From Paenibacillus kribbensis (GTDB taxonomy: Bacteria; Bacillota; Bacilli; Paenibacillales; Paenibacillaceae), in contig NZ_CP020028.1 in the NCBI RefSeq assembly GCF_002240415.1, forward strand, positions 1,823,501-1,887,500: a DNA stretch of 64,000 nt, read 5' to 3'. A model generated the notes under the pieces. The model was given only the letters and a program-made list of their open reading frames with translations. It was not told the origin of the DNA and ran no database searches. Positions 8,853 through 20,332 of the stretch are shown piece after piece. The position numbers and the translations under genes are program-made. The stretch's first letter is position 1. Each line of letters starts with the position of its first letter.

Positions 8853-11095
8853 AGAGCTGGTTACAATCGTTGAAGGGTTCATGGGCGCTGGCCTTTACCT
8901 TTTTATGGATTATTATTATTGCCATGCAATGGGTGTCCTTTGCTTCCGAATTGTGGATGGAGGAGACCAGAACACTTGTATTAATGACCATTACGATGCT
9001 GGCTCTGGTGAAAATTTTATTGCCATTCCGACCATGGATTGAATTTATCATTAAGGCGGCGACGCTCTTTTTTATCTTGTATCGGACACTCGTGGCCTAC
9101 TCAATCATCATCCCTTTCGGGGGTGCAGCCAACCGCTTGGATCAATTCATATCGAATATGTCCCCTTATATTTGGTTTTCTTTGATTGCTTGGCTGATCA
9201 TTGAAATGGTGCCGCTCATTGTGACGACCAAGCAGCGGATTATCGTATTTGTAGGTATCAATATTGCTGCGCTGGCAGTGCTTGATTCATTCACACCAAC
9301 GGTGCTCTGGGAGGAAGTAGCCTGGATCGTTTTTGCCGGTATGGGCTGGCTGGTAACGCAGCATTTGCAGTATTTTCGCCAGCATTATCCACAAGGCTGG
9401 AAACATATTCGCCGCTATCCGTATAAAATCGCAGCCAATATTGCGGTCATTTTCGCGCTGATTATTATGGTTGGCGTGAATATGCCTGAGGTACAGCCCG
9501 CCTTGACAGACCCCTATACGGCGTGGACTCAGCGGAATAGCTCTACTACTGTCGGGATCAACAATGGTCCTGGGGCGATGAATCAGCGGATGAGCACTGC
9601 GTCGGGCTATAGTCGCCAGGATAATCGTTTGGGTGGAGGCTTTAATTTTGATTATTCTCCCGTTATGACCATTATGACCAATCAGCGAAGCTATTGGCGG
9701 GGGGAGTCGAAACGGATCTATTCAGGTACAGGCTGGAGTGATGCCGGCAACGATGATCAAACACTAAATGATGTGTCCATGACCGCAGAGCTGGAAAATA
9801 CACAGGAAACGCGGCATTCGACCGAGCAGGTCGTTCAAACGATTACGATGCAAAATGATCAGAGCTATCCGGTTCTGTTTGGCGCCTATTCGATCCATCG
9901 TGTTCAATCTGTCGACAGAGATTCTCGGGCTAATGGGTTGCGTTGGAATCCAGAACAGTCAGAACTGCTTTGGAGCGCAGGCTCCCGAAGAACCGCTTAT
10001 CCCAAAACGTATACCCTGGTATCCTATGTGCCTGTAATTCCCGAGAAAGTGCTGCGTACAAAAACCTTTAGTGATCTATATGGGGCAAACAAACAGGAAG
10101 CTTACTTGCAAATTCCAGATGAGTTGCCGCAGCGAGTGCGTGATTTGGCTAAAAACATAACGTCAACAGCCAAAACGCCGTATGAAAAGGTCGGACTGCT
10201 ACAGAAGTATTTACAGCAAAATTATGCATATACCAATAATCCGGACCTCTCACGAAAAAGAAGCAACGATTTTGTAGATGCTTTTCTATTTGAAATCCGA
10301 GAGGGCTATTGCGATTATTACTCGACTTCGCTAGTCATGATGGCTCGTTCGATTGGGGTTCCGGCCCGTTGGGTCAAAGGATATGCGCCTGGTCAGCAGA
10401 CGTTTTCAGATGAAGCAACAACGGACGATGCTGGTGAAAATATGTCCTCTTACTCTGTAACAAATGCGGATGCCCATTCCTGGGCGGAAGTATATTTGGG
10501 TGAATACGGCTGGGTTCCTGTAGAAGCTACGCCGGGCTTTGATATGCCGTTGCTTACCGAACAGGAGGATACAAAGACACCTGATGCCCCCGAGGTCAAA
10601 GATCAGCCTGAACCGGAACAGCCTGGACAGACTCCTCAGGTTAATGCAGAGGAAGGGTTAAAGATTCATCCGGCCTTTATAGCTGTGGCGGCTGCAATCC
10701 TTATGCTGTGGGCTGCATATATTATTTGGCGTAATCGCGCGGATATCCACTTTTACCTGCTGCGCTTGCGCAGAGGGAAGCCGCTGACCCCAGATGAAAA
10801 GGTAATTGTCGAAACAGAACACTGGTTAGGGTACATGCGAAGAAAGGGATTTGGGCGTGCCAGTCACGAGACGCTGCGAGAATCGGTTGACAGATGGTCG
10901 ATAGAAGCACCGGAACGTGCGGCCATTTTACAACAGCTGCTCAGACGGTTTGAGCAAGCGCGTTATAGTCCATCTTCAGTAACCGCGGAGGATTGGCGTC
11001 AGGTTCGAAAGCAAGTTTCCCTGTTGCATAAGGAAGGACGGACAAGACGATGGGCTGGACGAAAAGCTGCGCCAGATCAGAAGGATAAAGTGTAG
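8849..11095 (+). CDS. Membrane transglutaminase-like protein (TgpA/YebA type)
   Basis: Polytopic membrane protein of 748 aa. The N-terminal third has about five or six membrane segments (TgpA N-terminal domain). A large outside region then carries a transglutaminase/protease core with catalytic C488 (EGYCDYYST) and H543 (DAHSWAEVYLGEYGW), the acidic position following in VEATPG. A Pro/Glu-rich linker (about 575-600) precedes a last membrane segment (about 610-630) and a cytosolic DUF4129-like tail. It ends the moxR-DUF58 operon. TgpA-type proteins are periplasmic or surface transglutaminases of uncertain target. Confidence 0.9.
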   Translation: MKSWLQSLKGSWALAFTFLWIIIIAMQWVSFASELWMEETRTLVLMTITMLALVKILLPFRPWIEFIIKAATLFFILYRTLVAYSIIIPFGGAANRLDQFISNMSPYIWFSLIAWLIIEMVPLIVTTKQRIIVFVGINIAALAVLDSFTPTVLWEEVAWIVFAGMGWLVTQHLQYFRQHYPQGWKHIRRYPYKIAANIAVIFALIIMVGVNMPEVQPALTDPYTAWTQRNSSTTVGINNGPGAMNQRMSTASGYSRQDNRLGGGFNFDYSPVMTIMTNQRSYWRGESKRIYSGTGWSDAGNDDQTLNDVSMTAELENTQETRHSTEQVVQTITMQNDQSYPVLFGAYSIHRVQSVDRDSRANGLRWNPEQSELLWSAGSRRTAYPKTYTLVSYVPVIPEKVLRTKTFSDLYGANKQEAYLQIPDELPQRVRDLAKNITSTAKTPYEKVGLLQKYLQQNYAYTNNPDLSRKRSNDFVDAFLFEIREGYCDYYSTSLVMMARSIGVPARWVKGYAPGQQTFSDEATTDDAGENMSSYSVTNADAHSWAEVYLGEYGWVPVEATPGFDMPLLTEQEDTKTPDAPEVKDQPEPEQPGQTPQVNAEEGLKIHPAFIAVAAAILMLWAAYIIWRNRADIHFYLLRLRRGKPLTPDEKVIVETEHWLGYMRRKGFGRASHETLRESVDRWSIEAPERAAILQQLLRRFEQARYSPSSVTAEDWRQVRKQVSLLHKEGRTRRWAGRKAAPDQKDKV

Positions 11096-11151
11096 TCATT
11101 TTCTCCAGGCTCAAATGCCGTCGATTTTATAATCTTTATCTATAGGCTGGG

Positions 11152-11188
11152 TAAAAAAGCTGTCCGTTTGTTGCGGATAGCTTTTTAC
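11152..11188 (+). terminator. Terminator of the moxR operon
   Basis: Stem TAAAAAAGCTGTCCG (11152-11166) with CGGATAGCTTTTTA (11174-11187), loop TTTGTTG, then a T-rich end. It lies 57 bp after the transglutaminase gene. Confidence 0.8.
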
Positions 11189-11212
11189 TAAGCCATAGTA
11201 ATATGGTATAGT
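11184..11212 (+). promoter_or_regulatory. Possible sigma-A promoter for yqeG
   Basis: TTTACT (11184-11189) and TATAGT (11207-11212) with 17 bp between them, 28 bp before the yqeG start. The -35 matches consensus at only four of six positions. Confidence 0.45.
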
Positions 11213-11240
11213 TTGTCGTATGAAACTGAGGTGACCGACG

Positions 11241-11771
11241 TTGTTTGAAATGCTCATGCCCAAATTACGGGTGAAAACCGTCTTTGATATTGATCTTGAA
11301 GGCTTGTATGCTCAAGGATATCGCGGCATTATTACGGATCTGGATAACACGCTGGTTGGCGCAAAAGCGCCGAACGCGACTCCCGAGCTGGTGGCCTGGT
11401 TCGAAAAGGTCAAACAGACGGGTTTTAAGCTTGTCATCGTGTCCAATAACAATATGAACCGTGTATCCATGTTTGCTACACCTTTGGACATTGAATTTAT
11501 ACATGCTGCACGGAAACCCTCCAACTCGTCCTTTCGCAGAGCCATTCGTATGATGGAGCTTACTCCGGAAGAGACTATTATGGTCGGGGACCAAATGTTG
11601 ACGGACGTATTAGGTGGCAACCGACTGGGATTGCATACGGTGTTGGTGTTGCCGATATCCATCCATGATGAGGGAGTTATGACCCGCTTTAATCGGCGGT
11701 TGGAGCGAATCGCGCTCACAAGGTTACGTAAGAAAGGCTTATGGCTTGAGGAGGAAAAGAAGAATGACTGA
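11241..11771 (+). CDS. yqeG: YqeG-family HAD phosphatase
   Basis: HAD-superfamily IIIA phosphatase of the YqeG family, 176 aa, cytosolic. Motif I is DLDNTLVG (about 34-41), motif II is VSNN, and motif III is the GDQMLTDVLGGN region (about 117-128). The natural substrate is not established. The start is TTG at 11241, set by GAGGTGA six bases upstream. First gene of the conserved yqeG-yqeH-aroE-yhbY-nadD-yqeK-rsfS run; its 3' end overlaps the yqeH start. Confidence 0.92.
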   Translation: MFEMLMPKLRVKTVFDIDLEGLYAQGYRGIITDLDNTLVGAKAPNATPELVAWFEKVKQTGFKLVIVSNNNMNRVSMFATPLDIEFIHAARKPSNSSFRRAIRMMELTPEETIMVGDQMLTDVLGGNRLGLHTVLVLPISIHDEGVMTRFNRRLERIALTRLRKKGLWLEEEKKND

Positions 11772-12891
11772 AAGACCTGACGGCGGAACTGTCGTCAAAT
11801 GTAGCGGCTGCGGTATCACAATGCAGACTACTAGCCCGGAGCTCCCGGGGTATATTCCGGAAAAATTGCTTACAAGGGAGCCTGTTATCTGTCAGCGCTG
11901 CTTCCGGATCAAAAATTATAATGAAACGTCTTCGGTGACAGTGGACCAGGACGAGTTCCTAAAGCTGCTCAGTCAGATTGGGGACAAGGACGCACTCGTC
12001 ATCCACATTGTAGACATCTTTGATTTCGAAGGCAGCTTGATTTCCGGCCTGCAACGTTTTGTAGGCTCCAATCCGGTTATACTGGCTGTCAACAAGACTG
12101 ATTTGCTGCCTAAGGTAACGAATTGGAACAAGGTTCGTAACTGGGTACAAAAGCAAGCGAAGGAGCAAGGGCTGCGTACGGCAGATATTGTACTGTGTTC
12201 GGCTAAGAAAAATCAGGGCTTTGACCGTTTGCTGGATGTAGTATCCGAGCTGCGCGGCAACCGGGACGTATATGTGGTCGGTGCGACCAATGTGGGTAAA
12301 TCCACTCTCATTAACCGCTTGATTCGTGATTATAGCGATATGGAACAGGAGCTCACAACGTCCCGTTATCCGGGAACCACACTCGATATGGTGAATATTC
12401 CACTCGATGACGGCAAGCATATTATTGACACGCCAGGGATTGTATACCCTTGGCGGTTCAGTGAAATCGTTTCCCGCCGGGATTTGAGCGCCATTATGCC
12501 GGACAAGCCACTGAAGCCTGCTGCTTATCAACTGGATTCCGGACAGACCTTGTTTTTCGGCGGCATGGGCCGATTTGATTTTATAGAAGGTCAGCATCAA
12601 TCCTTTACCTGCTATATTAACGGTGGGTTAAAAATACATCGCACGAAGCTGGAGCGGGCGGATCAACTGTTTGCTGATCATGCCGGGGAATTGCTCTCTC
12701 CGCCAACGCGCGATCAATTGGCAGAAATGCCGGAATGGACGAGACATGAGTTCCGTGTTCCCCGTAAAGCTCCATCGGACATCTATATTTCCGGTTTGGG
12801 ATGGATCAGGGTGAATAGCGACAGCGGAGCTCTGGTAGCGGTTCATGTCCCTCGGGGAATCCGTGTCCTTTTGCGGCCTGCGTTGATTTAA
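11764..12891 (+). CDS. yqeH: Ribosome biogenesis GTPase YqeH
   Basis: Circularly permuted GTPase needed for assembly of the 30S subunit (16S rRNA), 375 aa. A zinc finger at the start (C13, C16, C43, C46) is followed by the G motifs in permuted order: G4 NKTDLLPK (about 110), G5 CSAKK, then G1 GATNVGKST (about 175), G2 and G3 DTPG (about 222). The C-terminal part is the RNA-binding domain of the family. ATG 11764 is used because the AGGAGG site sits inside the longer open frame that begins at 11746. It overlaps the yqeG stop by eight bases. Confidence 0.95.
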   Translation: MTERPDGGTVVKCSGCGITMQTTSPELPGYIPEKLLTREPVICQRCFRIKNYNETSSVTVDQDEFLKLLSQIGDKDALVIHIVDIFDFEGSLISGLQRFVGSNPVILAVNKTDLLPKVTNWNKVRNWVQKQAKEQGLRTADIVLCSAKKNQGFDRLLDVVSELRGNRDVYVVGATNVGKSTLINRLIRDYSDMEQELTTSRYPGTTLDMVNIPLDDGKHIIDTPGIVYPWRFSEIVSRRDLSAIMPDKPLKPAAYQLDSGQTLFFGGMGRFDFIEGQHQSFTCYINGGLKIHRTKLERADQLFADHAGELLSPPTRDQLAEMPEWTRHEFRVPRKAPSDIYISGLGWIRVNSDSGALVAVHVPRGIRVLLRPALI

Positions 12892-12915
12892 CGGATGTTG
12901 TAAGCCATGTTATAG

Positions 12916-12948
12916 GGCGGCAAGGAACATGTTCAGGTTCCTGCCGCC
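12916..12948 (+). terminator. Hairpin between yqeH and aroE
   Basis: A strong stem, GGCGGCAAGGAAC (12916-12928) with GTTCCTGCCGCC (12937-12948). It is followed by ATTCATG rather than a T run, so it may be an attenuator or an mRNA-stability element rather than a full terminator. Confidence 0.5.
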
Positions 12949-12998
12949 ATTCATGTATTTGTGCAGCCTAATATTTTGCAGTATGGGAGAGATCAACG

Positions 12999-13871
12999 AT
13001 GAGCAGCAGCGGGGAGTCTGGAGCGACCGAGCAAGGTCTTGTACTATTAGGCGTATTGGGGGATCCGATCAAGCACTCCAAATCGCCTCTTATGCATAAA
13101 ATAGCTTTGCAGGCAGCGGGAATTGAAGGGGATTTTGTACCACTTCACGTCAAGCCGGATCAGTTGGAGGATGCCATGAAGGGAATTCGGGCATTGCATT
13201 TCCGCGGAGTCAATGTGACAATTCCCCATAAAGTTGAGGTTATGAAATATCTGGATGAGATTGATGAAGGGGCCAGGCTGATCGGCGCAGTCAATACGAT
13301 TGTGAATGACAACGGACGGCTGAAGGGTTACAATACCGACGGAATCGGCTATGTGCGTTCCCTTAAGGAAGAGACTTCGGTGGAATTGAAAGGTGCAAAA
13401 ATTGCCGTTCTTGGAGCCGGAGGGGCTGCTCGTGGCGTGATTCATGCTCTTTTGGAGGAGCGGCCGGAATCGGTTATGATTCTGAACCGAACACGCGACA
13501 AAGCTGAGCAACTGGCACAGGAATGGACGACGGAAGCGATTCCAGTAACGGGCTATGCCAACGATGAGGCGAAGAACGTACTTGCAACGGTAGATGTGTT
13601 GATCAATACAACCTCGGTGGGAATGTCGCCCTTATCAGATGAGCTTCCACTGGAAACGAGCTTGATTCCGAAGGGAATTATTGTGAGTGATTTGATCTAT
13701 AACCCGCTGGAAACGAGGCTTTTACGTGAAAGCCGTGAACAACGTGGCTGTATTGTGCATGGTGGCTTGGGGATGTTCGTGTACCAGGGAGCAGTGGCCT
13801 TTGAGTATTTTACGGGGATTGCCCCGGCGGTAGACCAGATGAGAGCGGCGGTGCTGAGAAGCCTGTCATAG
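12999..13871 (+). CDS. aroE: Shikimate dehydrogenase
   Basis: NADPH-dependent reduction of 3-dehydroshikimate to shikimate in aromatic amino acid synthesis, 290 aa, cytosolic. The substrate site is visible as SKSPLMH (about 27-33) and NVTIPHK (about 69-75, with the catalytic Lys). The N/D of YNTDGIGY, the dinucleotide-binding GAGGAARG (about 143-150) and the C-terminal GLGMFVYQGAVAF are typical. It sits in the same place as aroD in the B. subtilis yqeH-aroD-yqeI cluster. ATG 12999 has only a weak GGAGAG site. Confidence 0.96.
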   Translation: MSSSGESGATEQGLVLLGVLGDPIKHSKSPLMHKIALQAAGIEGDFVPLHVKPDQLEDAMKGIRALHFRGVNVTIPHKVEVMKYLDEIDEGARLIGAVNTIVNDNGRLKGYNTDGIGYVRSLKEETSVELKGAKIAVLGAGGAARGVIHALLEERPESVMILNRTRDKAEQLAQEWTTEAIPVTGYANDEAKNVLATVDVLINTTSVGMSPLSDELPLETSLIPKGIIVSDLIYNPLETRLLRESREQRGCIVHGGLGMFVYQGAVAFEYFTGIAPAVDQMRAAVLRSLS

Positions 13872-13940
13872 GTCAGATTTTACATTTAAAATTATGGAAA
13901 TGCCGCATTGCATATGTGGCGATGAAGGGGTTAATTATAC

Positions 13941-14237
13941 ATGTTAACAGGTAAACAAAAAAGATATTTGCGTTCCATGGCGCATCATTTGGACCCGGTT
14001 TTTCAAGTAGGGAAAAACGGTACGAATGAGCATCTTATGCGTCACATCAACGATGCGATTGAAAAGCGTGAGCTGATGAAGGTGCAAATTTTGAACAACT
14101 GTCTGGACGACAAGCATGAAATTGCGGAAGAGCTGGCTGCGGAAACAGGTTCCGAGCTTGTGCAGATCATCGGGAGCACCATTATTTTGTACAAGGAATC
14201 CCGTGATCACAAGCAAATTGAGTTGCCAAGAGGATAA
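13941..14237 (+). CDS. yhbY: YhbY-family ribosome-binding (CRM domain) protein
   Basis: Small RNA-binding protein with a CRM domain, 98 aa, associated with pre-50S ribosomes (YqeI in B. subtilis). The family start LTGKQKRYLRSMAHHLDPVFQVGKNG, with its GxxG-like loop, is plain, and the end has the conserved GSTIILYKES. Nineteen bases separate it from nadD, so it is probably co-transcribed. Confidence 0.95.
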   Translation: MLTGKQKRYLRSMAHHLDPVFQVGKNGTNEHLMRHINDAIEKRELMKVQILNNCLDDKHEIAEELAAETGSELVQIIGSTIILYKESRDHKQIELPRG

Positions 14238-14255
14238 ACACGCGGGGAGAATACT

Positions 14256-14846
14256 ATGAAAATCGGTATTATGGGCGGTACATTTGACCCGATTCATATT
14301 GGGCATCTGCTGGCTGGAGAGGCGGCAAGGGATGCCTATGGGCTGGATCAAGTATGGTTTATGCCTTCTCATATCCCTCCGCACAAGCATCAGGCGGGGG
14401 CAAGCGGTACGGAGCGTCTGGAGATGACGAGAGAAGCGGTGGCGGGTCATCCCGCTTTTGAAGTGCTGGATATTGAAGTGCTTCGCGGTGGGGTATCATA
14501 TACCATTGACACGATCAAGGAGCTTCAGAAGCTGCACCCTGCGGAGGATTTTTATTTTATTATTGGCGCGGATATGGTCAACTACTTGCCTCATTGGCAG
14601 GGAATTGAGGAGCTGGCGCAGCGGATTTGCTTTATCGGTGTCAGACGCCCCGGTTTCCAGCTTGCATTACATGAATTGCCGCATTATTTAGAGAACAGGA
14701 TATTGCTGGCGGACATGCCAGTGGTGGACATTTCATCCACGGATATTCGGGAACGTGCTGCGGAAGGGCGCACCATTCGTTATCTTGTGCCTGACCGTGT
14801 GCATGACTATATTACAAGGGGCGGTTTGTATGAAGTACAGCCGTGA
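14256..14846 (+). CDS. nadD: Nicotinate-nucleotide adenylyltransferase
   Basis: Adenylates nicotinate mononucleotide to deamido-NAD in NAD synthesis, 196 aa. The nucleotidyltransferase motif GGTFDPIHIGHL (6-17) and the C-terminal SSTDIRERAAEG (ISSTxIR type) are both present, with the MPSHIPPHK loop between. GGGGAG precedes the ATG. Its 3' end overlaps yqeK by 17 bases. Confidence 0.96.
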   Translation: MKIGIMGGTFDPIHIGHLLAGEAARDAYGLDQVWFMPSHIPPHKHQAGASGTERLEMTREAVAGHPAFEVLDIEVLRGGVSYTIDTIKELQKLHPAEDFYFIIGADMVNYLPHWQGIEELAQRICFIGVRRPGFQLALHELPHYLENRILLADMPVVDISSTDIRERAAEGRTIRYLVPDRVHDYITRGGLYEVQP

Positions 14847-15426
14847 GCAATTGATGGAGGCCGTATCCGGTCAGATGCCTGAAAAACGCTGGAAGCACAC
14901 GCTGGGTGTTATGCATACCTCCGTGGAGCTAGCCAAGCGTTATGGCGCGGACCCGGAGAAGGCCGAACTGGCGGCTATTCTGCATGATGTAGCGAAATAT
15001 TGGCCTGTTCAGCAGATGGAAGAAGTAATTCGCAGTCATCCCGAATGTGATCAGGAGCTTTTGAAGCATGACAAACAGCTCTGGCATTCTGAGGTGGGAT
15101 ACTGTGTTGCAGCAAGAGATTACGGGGTAGATGATCCGGAAATACGAAATGCGATTCGCTGGCATACGTCAGGGCGTGTAGGCATGAGCCTGCTGGATAA
15201 AGTCGTGTGTCTTGCTGATTACATTGAGCCGGGCCGTGATTTTCCGGGGGTCGACCATATCCGAAAACAGGCCAAAAAAAGTTTGGAGCAAGGGCTTGTC
15301 GCTGGATTTGACTCTACGATTTCATTGTTGCTGGAGAAGCAAAAGGTTATTTTTCCTTTGACGGTCTTGTCGCGCAATGACTTGATTCAACAACTAAAAC
15401 AGAGAAAAACGGAGGTTCATGAATGA
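14830..15426 (+). CDS. yqeK: HD-domain hydrolase YqeK (Ap4A hydrolase type)
   Basis: HD-superfamily metal hydrolase of 198 aa; YqeK enzymes are symmetric Ap4A hydrolases. The metal ligands are seen as H in KRWKHTLGV, the HD pair in ILHDVAKYW and D in VCLADYIEPGR, with HSEVGY and IRWHTSGR between. The ATG at 14830 lies inside the end of nadD and has AAGGGGCGG upstream; the frame stays open further 5' but that part is nadD in another frame. Four-base overlap with rsfS. Confidence 0.94.
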   Translation: MKYSREQLMEAVSGQMPEKRWKHTLGVMHTSVELAKRYGADPEKAELAAILHDVAKYWPVQQMEEVIRSHPECDQELLKHDKQLWHSEVGYCVAARDYGVDDPEIRNAIRWHTSGRVGMSLLDKVVCLADYIEPGRDFPGVDHIRKQAKKSLEQGLVAGFDSTISLLLEKQKVIFPLTVLSRNDLIQQLKQRKTEVHE

Positions 15427-15770
15427 CCCTTACGAATGAGCAATTGATGCAAACTGCGGTTGATGCCGCTAATGATAAAAAGGCAATGAACATTGTTGCA
15501 CTGGATTTGCGTGGAGTATCACTTGTCGCGGATTATTTTGTAATCTGCCACGGTAATTCGGATACACAGGTACAGGCGATTGTAACCGAAATTCGCAAAC
15601 GTGCTCATGATGAAGGTGTAACAATCAAGGGTATCGAAGGTATGGATTCCGCACGCTGGGTTCTGATGGATTTGGGAGATGTTGTAGTGCATGTCTTCCA
15701 TCGCGACGAGCGTGAATATTATAACATTGAACGACTCTGGTCGGATGCTAAGGTTGTGGAGAAGGTATGA
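15423..15770 (+). CDS. rsfS: Ribosome silencing factor RsfS
   Basis: Binds L14 on the 50S subunit and blocks subunit joining when nutrients run out, 115 aa (YqeL). Family signatures are DLRGVSLVADYFVICHGNSDTQVQAI, IEGMDSARWVLMDLGDVVVHVFH and YNIERLWSDA. The ATGA overlap with yqeK at the start and with the next gene at the end points to coupled translation. Confidence 0.96.
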   Translation: MTLTNEQLMQTAVDAANDKKAMNIVALDLRGVSLVADYFVICHGNSDTQVQAIVTEIRKRAHDEGVTIKGIEGMDSARWVLMDLGDVVVHVFHRDEREYYNIERLWSDAKVVEKV

Positions 15771-16675
15771 GTCTGATTGCTGGTACTTATGTCACCATTA
15801 TGGTGGACCGTGAAGTGTCCCCTTTTGGCTACTTTCTCACCGTTGGTGAGCAGGATGTGCTGCTACATTATACGGAGCTTACACGCGAGATCGAGGTAGG
15901 CGAACGGTTGGAGGTATTTATTTTTTACGATACAGAGGACCGTTTGGCCGCAACCATGAAAAAGCCGTTCTTGTCGCTGGGCGAAATGGCAAAGCTTGAA
16001 GTGGCTGATGTGCACCCGCGCTTGGGATGCTTCCTGGAGATGGGACTGGGTCGCCAGCTTTTGTTGCCGATTCGCGAGCTGCCGGAGAACCGGGACTTGC
16101 ACCCTCGGGTGGGCGACCACGTGTATGCGATCATGGAGCATGACAAGCAGGGCAGACTGCGGGCTAAGCTGGCAGGAGAGCAGGAGTTGGCTCCGCTGTG
16201 CTTCCATGCCCCTGATTCGTGGAAAAATACGTGGGTGCAGGCGACCGTGTACAAGCCGCTTCAGATGGGTACATTTGTCCTGGTGGACGGCGGGGTGCTT
16301 GGTTTTGGGGCCATTGGTATGATTCATTCCTCGGAACGTAACCGGATGCTTCGGTTGGGCGAAGAGGTTAAGGTACGGGTCGCGCTTGTTCGTGAAGACG
16401 GTCGTGTCAATCTGGCGATGTCGCCGCGTAAGGAAGTGGGCCGTAATGAGGATGCAGATCGGCTGATCGCTTTTCTGAAAGAGCGTCCAGGCGGAGGTAT
16501 GCCTTATTCTGACGCAACCCCGGCCGACATTATCAAGCAACGGTTTGGCATCAGTAAATCTGCCTTCAAGCGTGCGATGGGCAAGCTGATGAAGGAAGGA
16601 CTGGTTATACAAAAGGAAAACTGGACCTACCTGGTGGAAAAAATGCCTAAACCGAAGGACGGGAATGAGGAATAA
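15767..16675 (+). CDS. CvfB-like S1-domain RNA-binding protein
   Basis: CvfB/YitL family, 302 aa, with tandem S1-type OB folds and a C-terminal winged helix. The start VTIMVDREVSPFGYFLTVGEQDVLLHYTEL and the middle VADVHPRLGCFLEMGLGRQLLLPIRELP fit the family. The last third has the S1-like GAIGMIHSSERNRMLRLGEEVKVRVALVREDGRVNLAMS, and the helix part runs ITKQRFG-like to GLVIQKENW. In Staphylococcus CvfB affects virulence-gene expression; here its role is unknown. It is coupled to rsfS by an ATGA overlap and is an addition compared with the B. subtilis cluster. Confidence 0.88.
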   Translation: MSLIAGTYVTIMVDREVSPFGYFLTVGEQDVLLHYTELTREIEVGERLEVFIFYDTEDRLAATMKKPFLSLGEMAKLEVADVHPRLGCFLEMGLGRQLLLPIRELPENRDLHPRVGDHVYAIMEHDKQGRLRAKLAGEQELAPLCFHAPDSWKNTWVQATVYKPLQMGTFVLVDGGVLGFGAIGMIHSSERNRMLRLGEEVKVRVALVREDGRVNLAMSPRKEVGRNEDADRLIAFLKERPGGGMPYSDATPADIIKQRFGISKSAFKRAMGKLMKEGLVIQKENWTYLVEKMPKPKDGNEE

Positions 16676-16678
16676 AAA

Positions 16679-17452
16679 ATGGCTTCTTACCGGAAGTTTG
16701 CCTATGTATATGATGAGCTGATGCAGGATATGCCGTACCCAGACTGGTTGCGCTTTGCACGGCAGGCTTGGGAACAGTACGGTATGCCGCATACGGTGGC
16801 CGAGCTGGGCTGCGGAACGGGCTCCATTACGATCCCCCTGGTTAACTCGGGCTTCGAGGTGACCGGCATTGACCTATCTTCTGATATGCTGGCGGTAGCC
16901 CGCCGCAAAATGGAAACGACTCCGCAAGGACAGCGGCTGTTTCGTGAGGGAAGCGTCCGCTGGCTGCAGCAGGATATGCGGGAATGGAGTTTACCCGAGC
17001 CAGTCGATTCAGTGATTTCTTTTTGCGATTGTCTGAACTATTTGCTGGAGGAAGAAGATATAACGGCTACGTTTCACAGAACGTATGCAGGTCTTAAGCC
17101 CGGCGGAACCTTTTTGTTTGATGTACATCATCCCCAGACGTTTGTACGTTATGATGAAGAGCAGCCTTTTGTATTGGACGAACGCTCCATCTCGTATATC
17201 TGGACCTGTGCGCTGGATACGCCACGCTGTGAAATTGAGCATCATCTTAGTATTTTTGCGAGAGCAGAAAATGAAGGACGCGATCTGTATCAGCGGTTCG
17301 AGGAAATTCATGTGCAGCGTGCCTATGACCCGGACTGGATGAAGGCAGAATTGTCCAAAGCGGGTTTTCGTGATGTGAAGGTGTATGCGGATTTTGAATG
17401 GGTAGAAGCAGAGGATGACGCGGCGAGATTGTTTTATGTTGCTGTAAAATAG
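16679..17452 (+). CDS. yqeM: Class I SAM methyltransferase YqeM
   Basis: SAM-dependent methyltransferase of the YqeM family, 257 aa. Motif I is AELGCGTGSIT (about 40-50), followed by TGIDLSSDM, an acidic loop and SVISFCDCLNYLLEEED. The genome position after yqeK-rsfS is the same as in B. subtilis; the substrate is not known. It starts three bases after the cvfB-like stop codon, with GAGG just upstream. Confidence 0.93.
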   Translation: MASYRKFAYVYDELMQDMPYPDWLRFARQAWEQYGMPHTVAELGCGTGSITIPLVNSGFEVTGIDLSSDMLAVARRKMETTPQGQRLFREGSVRWLQQDMREWSLPEPVDSVISFCDCLNYLLEEEDITATFHRTYAGLKPGGTFLFDVHHPQTFVRYDEEQPFVLDERSISYIWTCALDTPRCEIEHHLSIFARAENEGRDLYQRFEEIHVQRAYDPDWMKAELSKAGFRDVKVYADFEWVEAEDDAARLFYVAVK

Positions 17453-17525
17453 TGAGGCTTTATTATTCGAATATGGGAAAAAGAAGGGCGCTTTCATAAT
17501 GACATGAAGGGCGTGTAGTCCTTAT

Positions 17526-17554
17526 TTGACTTTTTTCGCAGTTTTCAATATAAT
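17526..17554 (+). promoter_or_regulatory. Sigma-A promoter of the leuS T-box transcript
   Basis: TTGACT (17526-17531) and TATAAT (17549-17554) with exactly 17 bp between. Transcription should start near 17561, directly in front of the T-box leader. Confidence 0.85.
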
Positions 17555-17560
17555 AGTGCC

Positions 17561-17864
17561 ATTATTAACGGTTAAACAATCGCTGATGAGGAATAGTAGT
17601 TTTGTGTGGACATGTAGAGAGCCGGCGGGTGGTGCAAGTCGGTTGACAGCGCAAAGTGAACTCGCCTCGGAGATATGCGCCCAACGCAGGAACGCCCTAT
17701 ACAGGTGTTTATATTCTGTTACTAAACCGCATCGGATCACCTCCGTTATCAGGTGCAAAGGGAGTAGAACGCGAAGAACGCTTTCTGCTAACTAGGGTGG
17801 TACCACGGGAATATAACCTCTCGTCCCTAGCGCTGAATACGCTACGGGATGCAGAGGTTTTTTT
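17561..17864 (+). ncRNA. Leucine T-box riboswitch of leuS
   Basis: tRNA-sensing leader of about 300 nt. Stem I carries AGAGAG...GGGTGGTGCAAG and a specifier loop GTGAA-CTC-GCC, with the Leu codon CUC at 17661-17663. The T-box motif AGGGTGGTACCACGGG lies at 17794-17809 and pairs in the antiterminator. A competing terminator follows: ACCTCTCGTCCCTAGCG (17816-17832) with CGCTACGGGATGCAGAGGT (17840-17858) and a T run to 17864. Uncharged tRNA-Leu should stabilise the antiterminator and allow leuS transcription. Small open frames inside this leader are not genes. This leader accounts for the 440-bp gap between yqeM and leuS. Confidence 0.93.
17816..17864 (+). terminator. T-box-controlled leuS attenuator
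   Basis: Stem of about 17 bp (17816-17832 with 17840-17858), loop CTGAATA, then seven Ts. Its 5' arm overlaps the region needed for the antiterminator, as in all class I T-boxes. Confidence 0.88.
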
Positions 17865-17893
17865 GTTGCATACCGTTTGAGGAGGAAATGAGA

Positions 17894-20312
<2,419 letters not shown>

Positions 20313-20332
<20 letters not shown>

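Noticed and set aside
17526..17880. Small open frames inside the leuS leader
   Set aside because: They coincide with the T-box structure, the specifier loop and the terminator, which fully explain the sequence.
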